A DNA stretch of 64,000 nt from Acidobacteriaceae bacterium (GTDB lineage Bacteria > Acidobacteriota > Terriglobia > Terriglobales > Acidobacteriaceae): contig PLCO01000011.1 of the NCBI GenBank assembly GCA_003134815.1, positions 62,001 to 126,000 on the forward strand, written 5' to 3'. A program made the translations under genes and the position numbers. Shown here one piece after another: positions 1-9,067 of the stretch; position 1 is the first letter of the stretch; the number at the start of each line of letters is the position of its first letter. The notes under the pieces are model-generated. The model saw only the letters and a list, made by a program, of their open reading frames with translations. It ran no database searches and had not been told where the DNA came from.

Positions 1-13
1 TAGTTGAACGACG

Positions 14-1018
14 CTACAGTGTGCTTTCAGTGAGCACCTGAGCGAGGAGCAGCGGATCGACGTTTCCGCCGCTTACCACGGCCACGGCCTTCCGGTATTC
101 CGGCAGTTGGTGATCATGGAAGAGGAGTGCCGCAGTCGACACCGCGCCACTGGGCTCGGGGACCAGGCGCGTGGCCGCAACAATGGCGCGCATGGCGGCG
201 CGAATCTCGGCCTCCGTTACCGTGATGATGCCGTCGACAAATGCCTGAATGTGGGCAAAATTGCGAACCCCCACGCTCTGCGTTCGCAGGCCGTCGGCAA
301 TTGTCCGGCTGGTTAGCTCCGCTGGCCAGGTAACGATTTCGCCGGCGCGAAAACTCTCGGCCGTATCGCCGGCCAGCTCCGGTTCGATGCCGAAGACTTT
401 GGTTTTTGGACTGAGTTGTTTAACCGCTGCGGCAACTCCGCTGAGGAGGCCGCCACCGGAGACGGGCACGAGTACGAGGTCCACGTCTGGCAGCTCCTCC
501 ATGATTTCAAGCCCGCAGGTTCCCTGCCCGGCGATGATTTGCTCGTCGTCATAGGGAGGTATGACGACATAGCCGTGTTTTTGCACGAGTTCTTCAGCGA
601 CAGCCAGGCGCTCGCTCGAAGCCAAACCCACATCAACGATCTCGGCACCGAGGGCGAGCGTCGCCGCGCGCTTGATAGCCGGCGCATTCGACGGCATGAC
701 GATGACAGCCTTGGCGCCGACTTCGCGCGCCGCGTAGGCCACGCCCTGGGCGTGGTTGCCGCTGGAATAAGTGATGACGCCGCGAGCGATTTCTCCGGCT
801 GTGAGCTGCAGAATCTTGTTGGCTGCGCCGCGGATTTTGAACGCGCCGATGGGCTGGAGGCTCTCAGCTTTGAGCCAGATTTCCCTGGCCGTGCCGTGGC
901 CGGACACGCCGGGAAACGCTGCGCGGAGGAGCGGCGTCTTGATGGCGATGGGCGCGATGCGCGCGGAGGCGGCGCGAATGGCGTCGATGGAGACCAGATT
1001 TTGCGTTTGAGTCAGCAC
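14..1018 (-). CDS. PLP-dependent threonine/serine dehydratase
   Basis: A 334-residue fold-type II PLP enzyme, expected to deaminate L-threonine or L-serine to the 2-oxo acid and ammonia in the cytoplasm. The PLP lysine is seen in the motif GAFKIRG (Lys61) and the phosphate-binding glycine loop in VPVSGGGLLSG near residue 185; SSGNHAQGVA near residue 85 is also typical. There is no C-terminal ACT domain, so it resembles the short catabolic or serine-racemase-like group rather than allosteric IlvA. It lies 170 bases downstream of a receptor gene that ends in its own terminator, so it is probably transcribed separately. Family call is secure; the preferred substrate (Thr, Ser, or threo-3-hydroxyaspartate) is not settled by sequence. 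Confidence 0.88.
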   Translation of the reverse strand: MLTQTQNLVSIDAIRAASARIAPIAIKTPLLRAAFPGVSGHGTAREIWLKAESLQPIGAFKIRGAANKILQLTAGEIARGVITYSSGNHAQGVAYAAREVGAKAVIVMPSNAPAIKRAATLALGAEIVDVGLASSERLAVAEELVQKHGYVVIPPYDDEQIIAGQGTCGLEIMEELPDVDLVLVPVSGGGLLSGVAAAVKQLSPKTKVFGIEPELAGDTAESFRAGEIVTWPAELTSRTIADGLRTQSVGVRNFAHIQAFVDGIITVTEAEIRAAMRAIVAATRLVPEPSGAVSTAALLFHDHQLPEYRKAVAVVSGGNVDPLLLAQVLTESTL

Positions 1019-1135
1019 ATTGCCCTTTGCGGGTTCCCGTTGCGCGGAGCAGCCTTGCAGTCCACATTCAAGTATCGCTGATTTTCCTCCGGTGATGGGA
1101 CCGCTGGCGCATTAGTAATCGGCGCTGGTGACCAA

Positions 1136-1165
1136 GAAAAAGGGCGGCAGCCGAAGCCGCCGCCC
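1136..1165 (-). terminator. Rho-independent terminator with UUCG-type loop
   Basis: On the minus strand a 10-bp stem (GGGCGGCGGC pairing with GCTGCCGCCC, one G-U pair) closes a TTCG loop and is followed by TTTTTC. It lies 24 bases past the frame-corrected stop (1189-1191) of the upstream TonB-dependent receptor, which is where a terminator for that gene should be. In the uncorrected reading frame it would be inside the coding region. Confidence 0.85.
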
Positions 1166-1188
1166 GCAATTTGCGGTGTTGCGCCGGT

Positions 1189-4100
1189 CTAGAAGATGAA
1201 CTTCGCCGAAACCGCGCTCCATAGAGGAAGCTGCTGGTCCCGGTCGTGGCCCCGAACGGCTGGGATGGGTAAGGGTAGATGCAGGCGTTGGTGTGGCCGC
1301 CGCATACGCCCGATCCGGCCGCCGCATACGAGAATGCGGTGGTGTTGACGCTCAGCCGGTTGTCCTGGTTGAAAAGGTTGAACGCTTCGCCGAGGATCTC
1401 GAACTTGGCCTTCTCGAAGATCGGAAAATCGCGCGTAATGCGCGCATCGATGTCACGAAGCCCAGGCCCGGGAAAGGCGTTGCGCGGCACTTGGGGAGCG
1501 CGGCCGCCGGTGGCCGAGTTAAACAAGCTGAGCTCGCCGCCTGTGACGCCGCCGTCCGGAGCGCCACTCGGTGAATTCGCCATAGCTGCTGTAACCGGAA
1601 AGCCGGTCTGCTCCGTGGCCGAGCCAGAGATCATCCAGCCATTGAGCGCATAACGCAAAGCCCCACTGGGAAGATGAGAAAGATCGGGTCCATACACGAG
1701 GCTGCCGACGAAGCGCTCGCGCATGTCGAGGTCGGAGCGCCCGTACTCCGGTTTCAGGTTGAACGGATCCACCGGCGTGTCTGTGCCGTTAAACGTGCCG
1801 TTTACGCCGGAGACTTGTCCGCCGTCGTTGGAGTGTGCGTAGGTGTAATTCGCCACCACCTCAAGCCCGTGCGAGAACGGCTTGCGGAAGGTGAATACCA
1901 ACGAGTTGTACCAGGTGTTGATTACGCTGAACCCGGTTAGAATCTGGGCGTCCGCAGCAGTGACGCGCGTCGTGTAGAAGGGCTCGGTGATCGTACTTTG
2001 CGTCACTCCCGTTGAATTGGTCACGTCGTAGGTCTTGGTTGTGGTCGCAGGAGCCAGATTGGTGTCGATGAAGACCGGCAGCCGCATGCCTCGGTTCGCT
2101 ACCCAGCCCACAGAAACTGTCATGTTGCCGGGCAACTGCTCCTCCAAACTGACGTCAATGGAATGGGAATACGGGTTGGTATAGTGCGGATCGAGTCCGC
2201 GGAAGGCAAGCGCGACAAGACTTGCTCCAGTATTCACGACTTGCGGAGTGGCTGCACCGGGGAAGGGCGCGGCAAGCGCCGGACCCGGCGGCTGGAAGAG
2301 AACGTTTGGAGCTTCGGGCGCCCATGAAGTGGCTGGGAATGCATTGTATTGCTGCTGATACACGCCGTTCTCTACACGCATGGTGTAATAGGTGCTGTTC
2401 GAAGTGAGTCCCCAGAAAAGGCCGTAGCCGCCGCGCACCACCATGTTTTTCATCGGCTGCCAGGAGAATCCCACTCGCGGCTGAATCTCACGGCGATTGA
2501 TATCGATGGTGCTGGTATACAGAGTCGAAAGGGCGCTTGTAGTGTTGGGCTTGGTAGGCTGCGGGACAAGCTGAACGTCGTAGCGAAGCCCCGCGTCCAC
2601 CGTCAAATTACGGCCAACCTTCCAGGTATCCTGTCCGAACCAAGCTAGATCAGGATTCCAGAAGTCGTCCTTGCCGACGTGGGTGATTGGGTCATTGACC
2701 TGGGTAAAGCTGAAGTAGTGCTTTCCGCCGTTGACCTGGTACATATCCTGGACCCAACCGGCGAAAGAACTCGCGGCGCTACCTGAGGAATACGAGAAAC
2801 TGCCGTCGCCCTGGAACAGATTGATCAGCACCTCGTGAATGAAGTTAAGATCGGTGCCGGCGCGCAGGGTATGCTTGCCGTACGTCGCGGATACGATGTC
2901 TTCGAATTCCAGACGATGCTCGTCAGGAAATGCGGCGCGAGGCAGGGCGCTGGTTTCGCCATACGCGGAAAGTCCCGAGATGCTTACAAAGGGACCACCC
3001 GAGTTGGTGCCGTCAGTTTCCAAATCGCGGGACCATTGGAAATGCGCCTCATTGGCCAGCGTCGGCTTGATCGCCGTGCTCAAGGTAAGCACCAGGAAGC
3101 GGCTGTGGAAGTCGGCCGTGCCATTTGAAGTCACCGATCCATTGTTTGACTGGATGGACGTGTTGTAGCCGTTCGGCTCATGGAAGTTCTGCCAATTGAA
3201 GGACGCGCTCAGGTGGTTGCTGCCATTCAACTGGTAATCGAGTTTGGGGAAGAAAATGTCCTGCTTGGTGTTTCTCGGATAGGAGTTTTGCAGGCTGACC
3301 AGATACTGCGCTGCATTCGCACATTGCGTCGTGGTCAGCGGAGCCGGGCAAGTGGTTGTCGAATTCGCGTAGCCAAGCACCGTGGCTGCGGTAACAGACG
3401 ACGTGTAGAAGATGGGATTCACCCTGCGGAACCCGTCGTAAGTGAAAAAGTAAAAGAGCTTTTCGCTCTTGATCGGGCCGCCCACGCTGCCGCCGAATTG
3501 CTGCTGCTGGTGAACCGGCTGCGTGAGGAGCAGAGGATTGTGGTTGACCAGTCCCTGGAACTTGTTGAGCGGATCGAGGGCATTGAGCGCGGGATAGCGC
3601 AGGTAATAGAACAAATCTCCGTGAATATTGTTGCTGCCTGACTTGGTGACTGCGTTGATCTGGCCGCCGGCCGCACCACCGAATTCAGCGCTGTATCCTG
3701 ACACCGCCGACTGGAATTCCTGCACCGAGTCCTGGCTGTAGACGTATGGCGACCCGATCGCCCGGCCGCGCGCCTCAGAGAAGAAGGCTTGATTATTGTT
3801 AGCGCCATCCACCTGGTTGTTGTTGTAAAGACCGGAGATGCCGCGATAGGAGATCAGGCCGCTGGTACCGTCGGGCGCAACATTGGGAGTAAGCAGAACA
3901 AAGTTGTCCCAGCGCCGGCCGTTGACGGGAAGGTTGGAGATAATCTGCTGGTCCACGCTCTGAGAGACTTCGGTCTTGTCGGTGTCGAGCACGGGGACTT
4001 CAGTGGTGACCACCACCTGGGTGGTGACGCTGGCAGGCGGCAGTGAAGCATCAACGGTGAGTGTCTCGCCTACGGCAAGCACCAGGCCTGCCTTTTTCAC

Positions 4101-4403
4101 GCCTGCAAATCCTGTCGCGGAAAACTCGACCGTGTAGTCGCCGGGCTGAAGGAAAGGCGCAACGTAAATGCCATCGCCATTCGATACAAGGGCATGGACG
4201 ATGCCCGTGTCGGTGTCGGTGACCTTGACCGCGGCATTGGGGACGATTGCTTGACTGGCGTCGGTTACAGTGCCGTTAATCGTGCCCGTGCCTGTGGACT
4301 GCGCTACTGCTGATATACCCGCAGTCGACACGAAAAACACCGTCAATACGAACGCGGCGAGAATTCGCTGAGGACAGATACAGAAATGCTGTGCCTTCAT
4401 CAT
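1189..4403 (-). CDS. Oar-like TonB-dependent receptor, 3' end frameshifted
   Basis: Large outer-membrane beta-barrel receptor. A signal peptide (about residues 1-35, ending in SAVAQ) is followed by a carboxypeptidase-regulatory-like beta-sandwich (about 40-125, GTINGTVTDASQAIVPNAAV), a plug region (about 130-260, NLPVNGRRWDNFVLLTPN) and a long barrel. A good ribosome site (AAAAGGAG) precedes the ATG-ATG start at 4403. As it stands the frame runs on to 1068 and ends in a basic, non-barrel tail. Shifting frame at about 1212 gives ...FLYGA-VSAKFIF-stop at 1189, the aromatic C-terminal beta-signal expected for this family. Adding one G in the CGG run at 1212-1214 gives an intact 1071-codon gene, so I place the end at 1189. 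The substrate is unknown; in acidobacteria such receptors are generally presumed to import oligosaccharides or peptides. Confidence 0.88.
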
Positions 4404-4745
4404 GGGCTCTCCTTTTAATTCTGATCGGTTGCTCTTGCATCTCCAGAAGGATGGAAATCAATGCCGTGCATCAAGGGCGCGACAGATAGAGCCAATTCCG
4501 CGGTCCGCTCGAAGTCTCTGGGACCAAACGCCTGCAGATGGAATCTCGCGACTGCTCAGCCCTCTATTTGAATCACTTAAGTTCAGGGGCTACAGCGAAT
4601 CGTGAAATTGAAAATGGCCCTGCACAACTGAAGTAGCGCAGTATCTGGAAATGCCTACGGTGAGGCAATACTACCAAAGGCTAAACGCGGACTCATCAAA
4701 ATCGTATAAAGAATTGCCGCAAGACAAAGACAGACAATGCATTCG
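4404..4745. other. Intergenic region upstream of the receptor gene
   Basis: This gap between the permease gene (end 4746) and the receptor start is relatively AT-rich and should hold the receptor promoter on the minus strand. The only clear signal is the AAAAGGAG ribosome site just upstream of 4403. I see no convincing -10/-35 pair, no strong hairpin and no plausible coding frame. Confidence 0.5.
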
Positions 4746-5864
4746 CTATTCGTACGCCAGAGCATCGATTGGATCCTTGCGGGCAGCCATCCAGGCTGGA
4801 TAAAGCGCACCGCAGATCGATCCTACGAACGCGATCACCGCCCCCAGACCGAGCCAATGCAGCGTGATTTCAAAATGCATTGTCGGGAAAAAATGAGCCA
4901 TGATGAGCTGCACGCCATAGGTCCCCAGGATGCCCACCACAACACCAGCGGCGGCCAAGACCGCGCACTCGCGAAGCACTACGCTCACGATAGTGGTTTT
5001 GGAAGCGCCCATCGATTTGAGAATGCCGATCTCGCGGGTGCGTTCAAGAACCGCTGTGTACATGGACTGGAAGATGACAAGGAAGCCAATGATTACTGCA
5101 ATGCCGGTGATCACTTGAAGCGAAAGATTGAAGCCTGGGATCTTGTCCGGCGTCATCTGTTCGAGCCATTCATCAACCGTGGTCAATGTGTTGTTGCCGA
5201 AGCCGCGAGTATTGCGAATCTCCTGGATGACCTGATTGTCGTTTGCCGGGCTGTCGCACTTGATGTAGAAGAGCGAGGCTTTGCCGTCGGCGCCCATGAG
5301 ATCTCCCATGGTTTCAAGTGGGATCAGCTTGCGGCCCCCCTTGCCCTGCTCGACGATGCCCGAAACACGAAAGGCCTGGTCCATGATCATGACTGAGTCG
5401 CCGACGGCGTAGGGCTTTCCGGTGGCTGGGTTCCGGCGGCCGGCGAAGGCGTCGTCAATGATTGCGTCATTGGGCCCTGAAAACGGGCCTCCAGCGAGAA
5501 AGACGAAGGGCTTGAGCGCGTTGAAGGTTGCATAGTCGATTCCATAAAGAATCTCCACGCTTCCGCTGGTGGAGATCTTCTGGATGGCCGGCGAGACCAC
5601 AACAACGTGCGGCATTTTCCGCAACACTTCTGCGTCTTTGATTGGCATGCTCGCGCCGCCAACTCCATTAAACAAGCTGGCGTTAGAAGGCAAGAGCATG
5701 AGATCGGCGCCGATGCCGTTGGTGCGCTGTTTCTGGTCGTTCAACATTCCCATGAAAATGGCCACAATGGACAAGATCATAATGACTTCAATAGCCACGG
5801 CCAGCACGCTGATGACCGAGCGCAAGGGGCGGTGCAGAAGGTTGGCAAAGATGAGCTTATTCAT
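4746..5864 (-). CDS. FtsX/DevC-type ABC transporter permease
   Basis: Inner-membrane permease of the MacB/DevC (FtsX) superfamily: one N-terminal transmembrane helix (SVISVLAVAIEVIMILSIV), a periplasmic domain of about 200 residues, then three C-terminal helices, with the family signature LERTREIGILKSMGAS before the second and PAWMAARKDPIDAL at the C-terminus. The frame is open up to a TTG at 5900, but the ATG at 5864 (MNKLIFANLL) matches the usual N-terminus better. Such permeases normally work with an ATPase and a periplasmic adaptor. Neither is next to it: downstream is the receptor and upstream a divergent HTH gene, so it is an orphan subunit here. Confidence 0.85.
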   Translation of the reverse strand: MNKLIFANLLHRPLRSVISVLAVAIEVIMILSIVAIFMGMLNDQKQRTNGIGADLMLLPSNASLFNGVGGASMPIKDAEVLRKMPHVVVVSPAIQKISTSGSVEILYGIDYATFNALKPFVFLAGGPFSGPNDAIIDDAFAGRRNPATGKPYAVGDSVMIMDQAFRVSGIVEQGKGGRKLIPLETMGDLMGADGKASLFYIKCDSPANDNQVIQEIRNTRGFGNNTLTTVDEWLEQMTPDKIPGFNLSLQVITGIAVIIGFLVIFQSMYTAVLERTREIGILKSMGASKTTIVSVVLRECAVLAAAGVVVGILGTYGVQLIMAHFFPTMHFEITLHWLGLGAVIAFVGSICGALYPAWMAARKDPIDALAYE

Positions 5865-6033
5865 GTTCGAGCGTGGATGCGACGCGGATTGCGGCGTCAA
5901 GAAGCCTCATCACAAGGGTAACAGCCGGGTACGCAATCGATGGAATGGCGCAAAGAAGGACAAAACCGATTTGGCGCTATTACAAAAGTGTATTCAAACC
6001 CGCAAAAAGAGAGCCTTTAGGCAAGGAATCGCT

Positions 6034-6105
6034 TTGACCCAGGGTGAGAGCCGGTTTATCGTGAAGGTGAAATTCCTGCATGGGTCATTGACCCCACATT
6101 GACCC
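6034..6105 (+). promoter_or_regulatory. TTGACCC repeat cluster upstream of the RodZ-like gene
   Basis: TTGACCC occurs three times on the plus strand (6034-6040, 6088-6094, 6099-6105). The middle copy forms a perfect palindrome GGGTCA-T-TGACCC at 6082-6094. The cluster ends 15 bases before the HTH gene start at 6121, in the divergent gap with the permease gene. It could be an operator for the HTH protein or another regulator, but the binding protein is unknown. Confidence 0.35.
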
Positions 6106-6120
6106 AAGCCGGGCGAGCCG

Positions 6121-6675
6121 ATGGGAAATTTTGGAGAAGATCTGCGTAAGGAGCGCTTAGCGCGCGGCTTTGCGCTGGAAGACATTTCGGCGGTCACCAA
6201 AATCAGCCAACGGCATCTGGTTGCGCTGGAGCAGGAGAAGTTCCGCCTGCTTCCGGGCGGCATTCTCAGCAAGGGGATCGTGCGCGGTTACGCTGGAGCG
6301 ATCGGCCTTGACCCACAGGACTGGACCGACCGCTTTCTTGCGGCTAACAACCCCTCCGGCCCGGTTAGCGAGGATGACAGCGGTTGGACAACCTTCGCCT
6401 CAAATGTGGGCAAGGCGCGGATCCTGCATCGGGAAGCTGTCGAAGTACGTTTGCGCTGGATCGGCGCCGTTCTGCTGCTTTTGGCGGTGTCGGCTGGAGC
6501 ATTCCTGACTGTGCGCTATTATGGCGTGCGCGAGGGGTGGTGGCGAACGCTCCTCCCTGTGCGCGGCGTGTCGATGGCGTTCCGGGGGGCGTTCCAGGGG
6601 ACGTTCAACGGCGCGTTCCAGGGCGCGTTGTCATCAGCCCGCGGTTTGGTTGAACACCTGATCTCAAGAATCTAG
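6121..6675 (+). CDS. RodZ-like membrane-anchored HTH protein
   Basis: A 184-residue protein with a cytoplasmic XRE/HTH_25-type domain (about 1-70; LRKERLARGFALEDISAVTK and PGGILSKGIVRGYAGAIGLD are typical of RodZ), a linker, one transmembrane helix (about 111-130, WIGAVLLLLAVSAGAFL) and a short outside tail. RodZ normally links MreB to the elongation machinery and carries a folded periplasmic domain. Here that domain is missing and replaced by about 50 residues containing a four-fold repeat of the type AFQG. So it is a RodZ-like protein rather than certain RodZ. It stands alone between a divergent permease and metK. Confidence 0.7.
   Translation: MGNFGEDLRKERLARGFALEDISAVTKISQRHLVALEQEKFRLLPGGILSKGIVRGYAGAIGLDPQDWTDRFLAANNPSGPVSEDDSGWTTFASNVGKARILHREAVEVRLRWIGAVLLLLAVSAGAFLTVRYYGVREGWWRTLLPVRGVSMAFRGAFQGTFNGAFQGALSSARGLVEHLISRI
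6577..6624 (+). repeat. 12-bp tandem repeat, four units, in frame
   Basis: Four consecutive 12-base units related to GCGTTCCAGGGG encode AFRG, AFQG, TFNG and AFQG in the outside tail of the RodZ-like protein. The unit length keeps the reading frame. Confidence 0.8.
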
Positions 6676-6957
6676 GCCATCAGGATTTAGGCCACCCGGC
6701 TCAGGGGCCTCTAGCCGCCATTGGATGGCGATTGCCTGCCATCCGCTGCATCTCTTTGCCCCCGGCCCCCAGCCGCAATTACCATAGAAGGCGCAGCATT
6801 AAATTGGACCCAACCGATGCAGGCATGCCGGATCGAACGGCGGCACAATGGGCTCTGCGGAGTGAGAGAATCGGCGGCAAACTGGACGCCAAACCTTGAC
6901 CCGGACCGCCCATAGACAGCCATTTAGTTGAATCCTGTGATGAGAAGGAGTTTGAAG

Positions 6958-8127
6958 TTGAGCGATCGTTTCTTGTTTACGTCTGAATCCGTTACCGAAG
7001 GCCACCCCGACAAAATTGCGGACCAGGTCTCCGACGCTATCCTCGATGCCTGCCTTGAGCAGGACCCCTACAGCCGCGTCGCGGCAGAGACACTTACAGC
7101 TACCGGCCTTGTCGTAATTGCGGGCGAGATCACCACGAAGGCCTACGTTGATTTCCAGAGCCTGGTCCGCGGCGTGATTGCGTCAATCGGCTACGACAAC
7201 GCGCTCTATGGCTTCGACTCCAACACCTGCGCCGTAATCTCGAGCATCAACAAGCAGTCGGGCGACATTGCGCAGGGAGTTGACACAGGCGGCGCCGGCG
7301 ACCAGGGCATGATGTTCGGCTATGCTTCCGACGAAACACCGGAGTTGATGCCGGCGGCGATCTCGCTGGCGCACAAGCTCTGCCGACAATTGAGCGCGGT
7401 ACGCAAGAGCGGCAAGCTGCCCTATCTTCGCCCTGACGGGAAGAGCCAGGTGACAGTGGAGTACGGGGAAGACGGAAAGCCGGCGCGCATCGATGCAGTC
7501 GTGATCAGCAGCCAGCACTCCGAGGCCGTGAGCAACGACGAGCTGCATTCCGATGTCCTCAAGCAGGTCATCCAGGCGGTTCTTCCGGCAAAGTGGCTTG
7601 ACGAGCACACCAAATACCACATCAATCCCACGGGCCGGTTTGTGATCGGCGGTCCCATGGGCGACACGGGCCTGACCGGCCGCAAGATCATCGTGGATAC
7701 CTACGGCGGCATGGGCCGCCATGGTGGAGGCGCATTCAGCGGCAAGGACCCGACCAAAGTGGATCGCTCGGCGGCCTACATGGCGCGCTATATCGCCAAA
7801 AACATTGTGGCTGCCGGATTAGCCAACCGCGCTGAAGTACAGCTCGCTTACGCCATCGGCGTGGCCGAGCCGGTCAGCGTGCTGGTAGAGACATTTGGCA
7901 CGGGCAAGCTGAGCGAGGCAAAGCTGACCGAACTGATACGGAAGAATTTCTCTCTCACGCCCAAAGCCATCATCGAGCACCTGAACCTGCGACGCCCCAT
8001 TTACCAGAAGACGGCAGCGTACGGCCACTTTGGCCGCACCGAGCCGGAGTTTACGTGGGAAGCCACAGGCAAGGCTGCCCAATTGGCCGAACAAGCTGGA
8101 CTGGCTGCCACTGCCAAGGCGCGGTAA
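6958..8127 (+). CDS. metK: S-adenosylmethionine synthetase
   Basis: Makes S-adenosylmethionine from methionine and ATP. The family signatures are all present: [20 protein letters not shown] at the N-terminus, the [12 protein letters not shown] loop and the [19 protein letters not shown] loop. The frame can be opened at an ATG at 6928, but the sequence favours a TTG start at 6958: AGAAGGAG sits 7 bases upstream and the protein then begins [14 protein letters not shown], as in the family. That gives 389 residues, the usual length. I looked for a SAM riboswitch in the 280-base leader and found no known core motif. A strong terminator follows at 8165. Confidence 0.97.
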   Translation: MSDRFLFTSESVTEGHPDKIADQVSDAILDACLEQDPYSRVAAETLTATGLVVIAGEITTKAYVDFQSLVRGVIASIGYDNALYGFDSNTCAVISSINKQSGDIAQGVDTGGAGDQGMMFGYASDETPELMPAAISLAHKLCRQLSAVRKSGKLPYLRPDGKSQVTVEYGEDGKPARIDAVVISSQHSEAVSNDELHSDVLKQVIQAVLPAKWLDEHTKYHINPTGRFVIGGPMGDTGLTGRKIIVDTYGGMGRHGGGAFSGKDPTKVDRSAAYMARYIAKNIVAAGLANRAEVQLAYAIGVAEPVSVLVETFGTGKLSEAKLTELIRKNFSLTPKAIIEHLNLRRPIYQKTAAYGHFGRTEPEFTWEATGKAAQLAEQAGLAATAKAR

Positions 8128-8164
8128 GAGTGGACATGTAATCGGGCAATTTGAAAGGTTCATC

Positions 8165-8200
8165 AATAGGATCCGCTGTTCGCGGGTCCTATTGCTTTTT
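8165..8200 (+). terminator. Rho-independent terminator of metK
   Basis: Twelve-base stem AATAGGATCCGC pairing with GCGGGTCCTATT (one G-T wobble), loop TGTTC, then GCTTTTT. It starts 37 bases after the metK stop codon and separates metK from the carbonic-anhydrase-like gene. Confidence 0.92.
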
Positions 8201-8238
8201 GAGTTGCCGGATCCAAACCTTAAAACTCTCAGGGGCCT

Positions 8239-8244
8239 TATAAT
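8239..8244 (+). promoter_or_regulatory. Consensus -10 box for the carbonic-anhydrase-like gene
   Basis: A perfect TATAAT lies 40 bases upstream of the ATG at 8285, just after the metK terminator. No good -35 hexamer is seen 16-18 bases further up, so this is a partial promoter call. Confidence 0.5.
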
Positions 8245-8284
8245 TCTCCGGGGCGCCCACGCCCTGGTTCCAGTGGAGATACTC

Positions 8285-9043
8285 ATGCGTCTTGCTATCA
8301 TCGCTGCTCTCGTGCTCGGAATACCTGTGGTCTCGGCAACTCAATCCGCGACTCAGGCCGGAGCCAAATGGACGTACGAAGGAAAGACCGGCCCGCTGGT
8401 GTGGGGCAAGCTCGACCCTTCATACGAAGCCTGTTCCAAAGGCCGCGAACAATCGCCCATCGACATTCGCGGCGCGCATTTGAAGAAGGTGCTTGAACCC
8501 CTCGAGTTCCACTTCATCGCCGGCCCCGTGACGCTGGAGAATACTGGGCGAGGTCTCGTCGCGCACGTCGATCCGGGCAGCGAATTGGTGGCCGGTGGGG
8601 CTCGCTACCACCTTGTCGAGCTTGATTTCCATCACCCGAGCGAGCACCCGGTGAAGGGCAAGCTGAGCGACATGGAAGTGGACATTGTGTACCGCGGCGA
8701 TGACGGCAAATCGGCCATCGTTGCGGTGCGGCTGAATCAGGATCGGGGCGATCCCAATGCGCTGCTGGCAACGCTTTGGGCGCACTTGCCCAGGAGGCCA
8801 GGCACAACAGAAAAAATCAGCGATATGGTCAGCGCCGGCGGTCTGTTACCCGCCGACCGCGGCTACTGGACTTATCTCGGCTCCGACGTCACTCCGCCCT
8901 GCACCGAGGGAGTTCGCTGGTTCGTATTCGAGGAAGACTTGAGCATGAGCCGCAGTCAGATGCGCGATTTTACCAGCCTGTTCAAGATGAATACGCGCCC
9001 CATACAGGACACGCGCGGGCGGAAGATTGAAGCGAACGAGTAA
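8285..9043 (+). CDS. Exported alpha-carbonic-anhydrase-like protein, zinc site degenerate
   Basis: The frame opens far upstream inside metK, but the ATG at 8285, with GGAGAT just before it and a signal peptide (MRLAIIAALVLGIPVVSA), is the real start: 252 residues. The fold is alpha-class carbonic anhydrase: REQSPIDI, the PSEH segment, SDVTPPCTEGVRWFVF, and the cysteine pair Cys50/Cys206 seen in bacterial members. Aligned to the family pattern QFHFH...MExHxVH, the zinc ligands read Asp114, His116 and Asp133, so two of three histidines are Asp; the Thr199 equivalent is Val202. Classical CO2 hydration is therefore doubtful. It may bind another metal, be a binding protein, or be a non-catalytic relative. 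Confidence 0.85.
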   Translation: MRLAIIAALVLGIPVVSATQSATQAGAKWTYEGKTGPLVWGKLDPSYEACSKGREQSPIDIRGAHLKKVLEPLEFHFIAGPVTLENTGRGLVAHVDPGSELVAGGARYHLVELDFHHPSEHPVKGKLSDMEVDIVYRGDDGKSAIVAVRLNQDRGDPNALLATLWAHLPRRPGTTEKISDMVSAGGLLPADRGYWTYLGSDVTPPCTEGVRWFVFEEDLSMSRSQMRDFTSLFKMNTRPIQDTRGRKIEANE

Positions 9044-9050
9044 AGCGGCT

Positions 9051-9067
9051 ACTAGCTTCTAGCTTCT
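9051..9067. repeat. CTAGCTT short tandem repeat
   Basis: Two and a half units of CTAGCTT between the convergent carbonic-anhydrase-like and HAD genes. The same word recurs at other gene ends in this window (21.5 kb, 42.8 kb). Confidence 0.5.

Noticed and set aside
4402..4605. 67-residue plus-strand frame upstream of the receptor
   Set aside because: No ribosome site and no recognisable domain; it starts opposite the receptor start codon.
6676..6957. Possible SAM riboswitch in the metK leader
   Set aside because: None of the SAM-I, SAM-II or SAH core motifs were found; only a GGATGGC-N8-GCCATCC hairpin (6723-6744) is present.
8030..8284. N-terminal extension of the carbonic-anhydrase-like frame into metK
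   Set aside because: It would run through the metK 3' end and its terminator; the ATG at 8285 has a ribosome site and a signal peptide.
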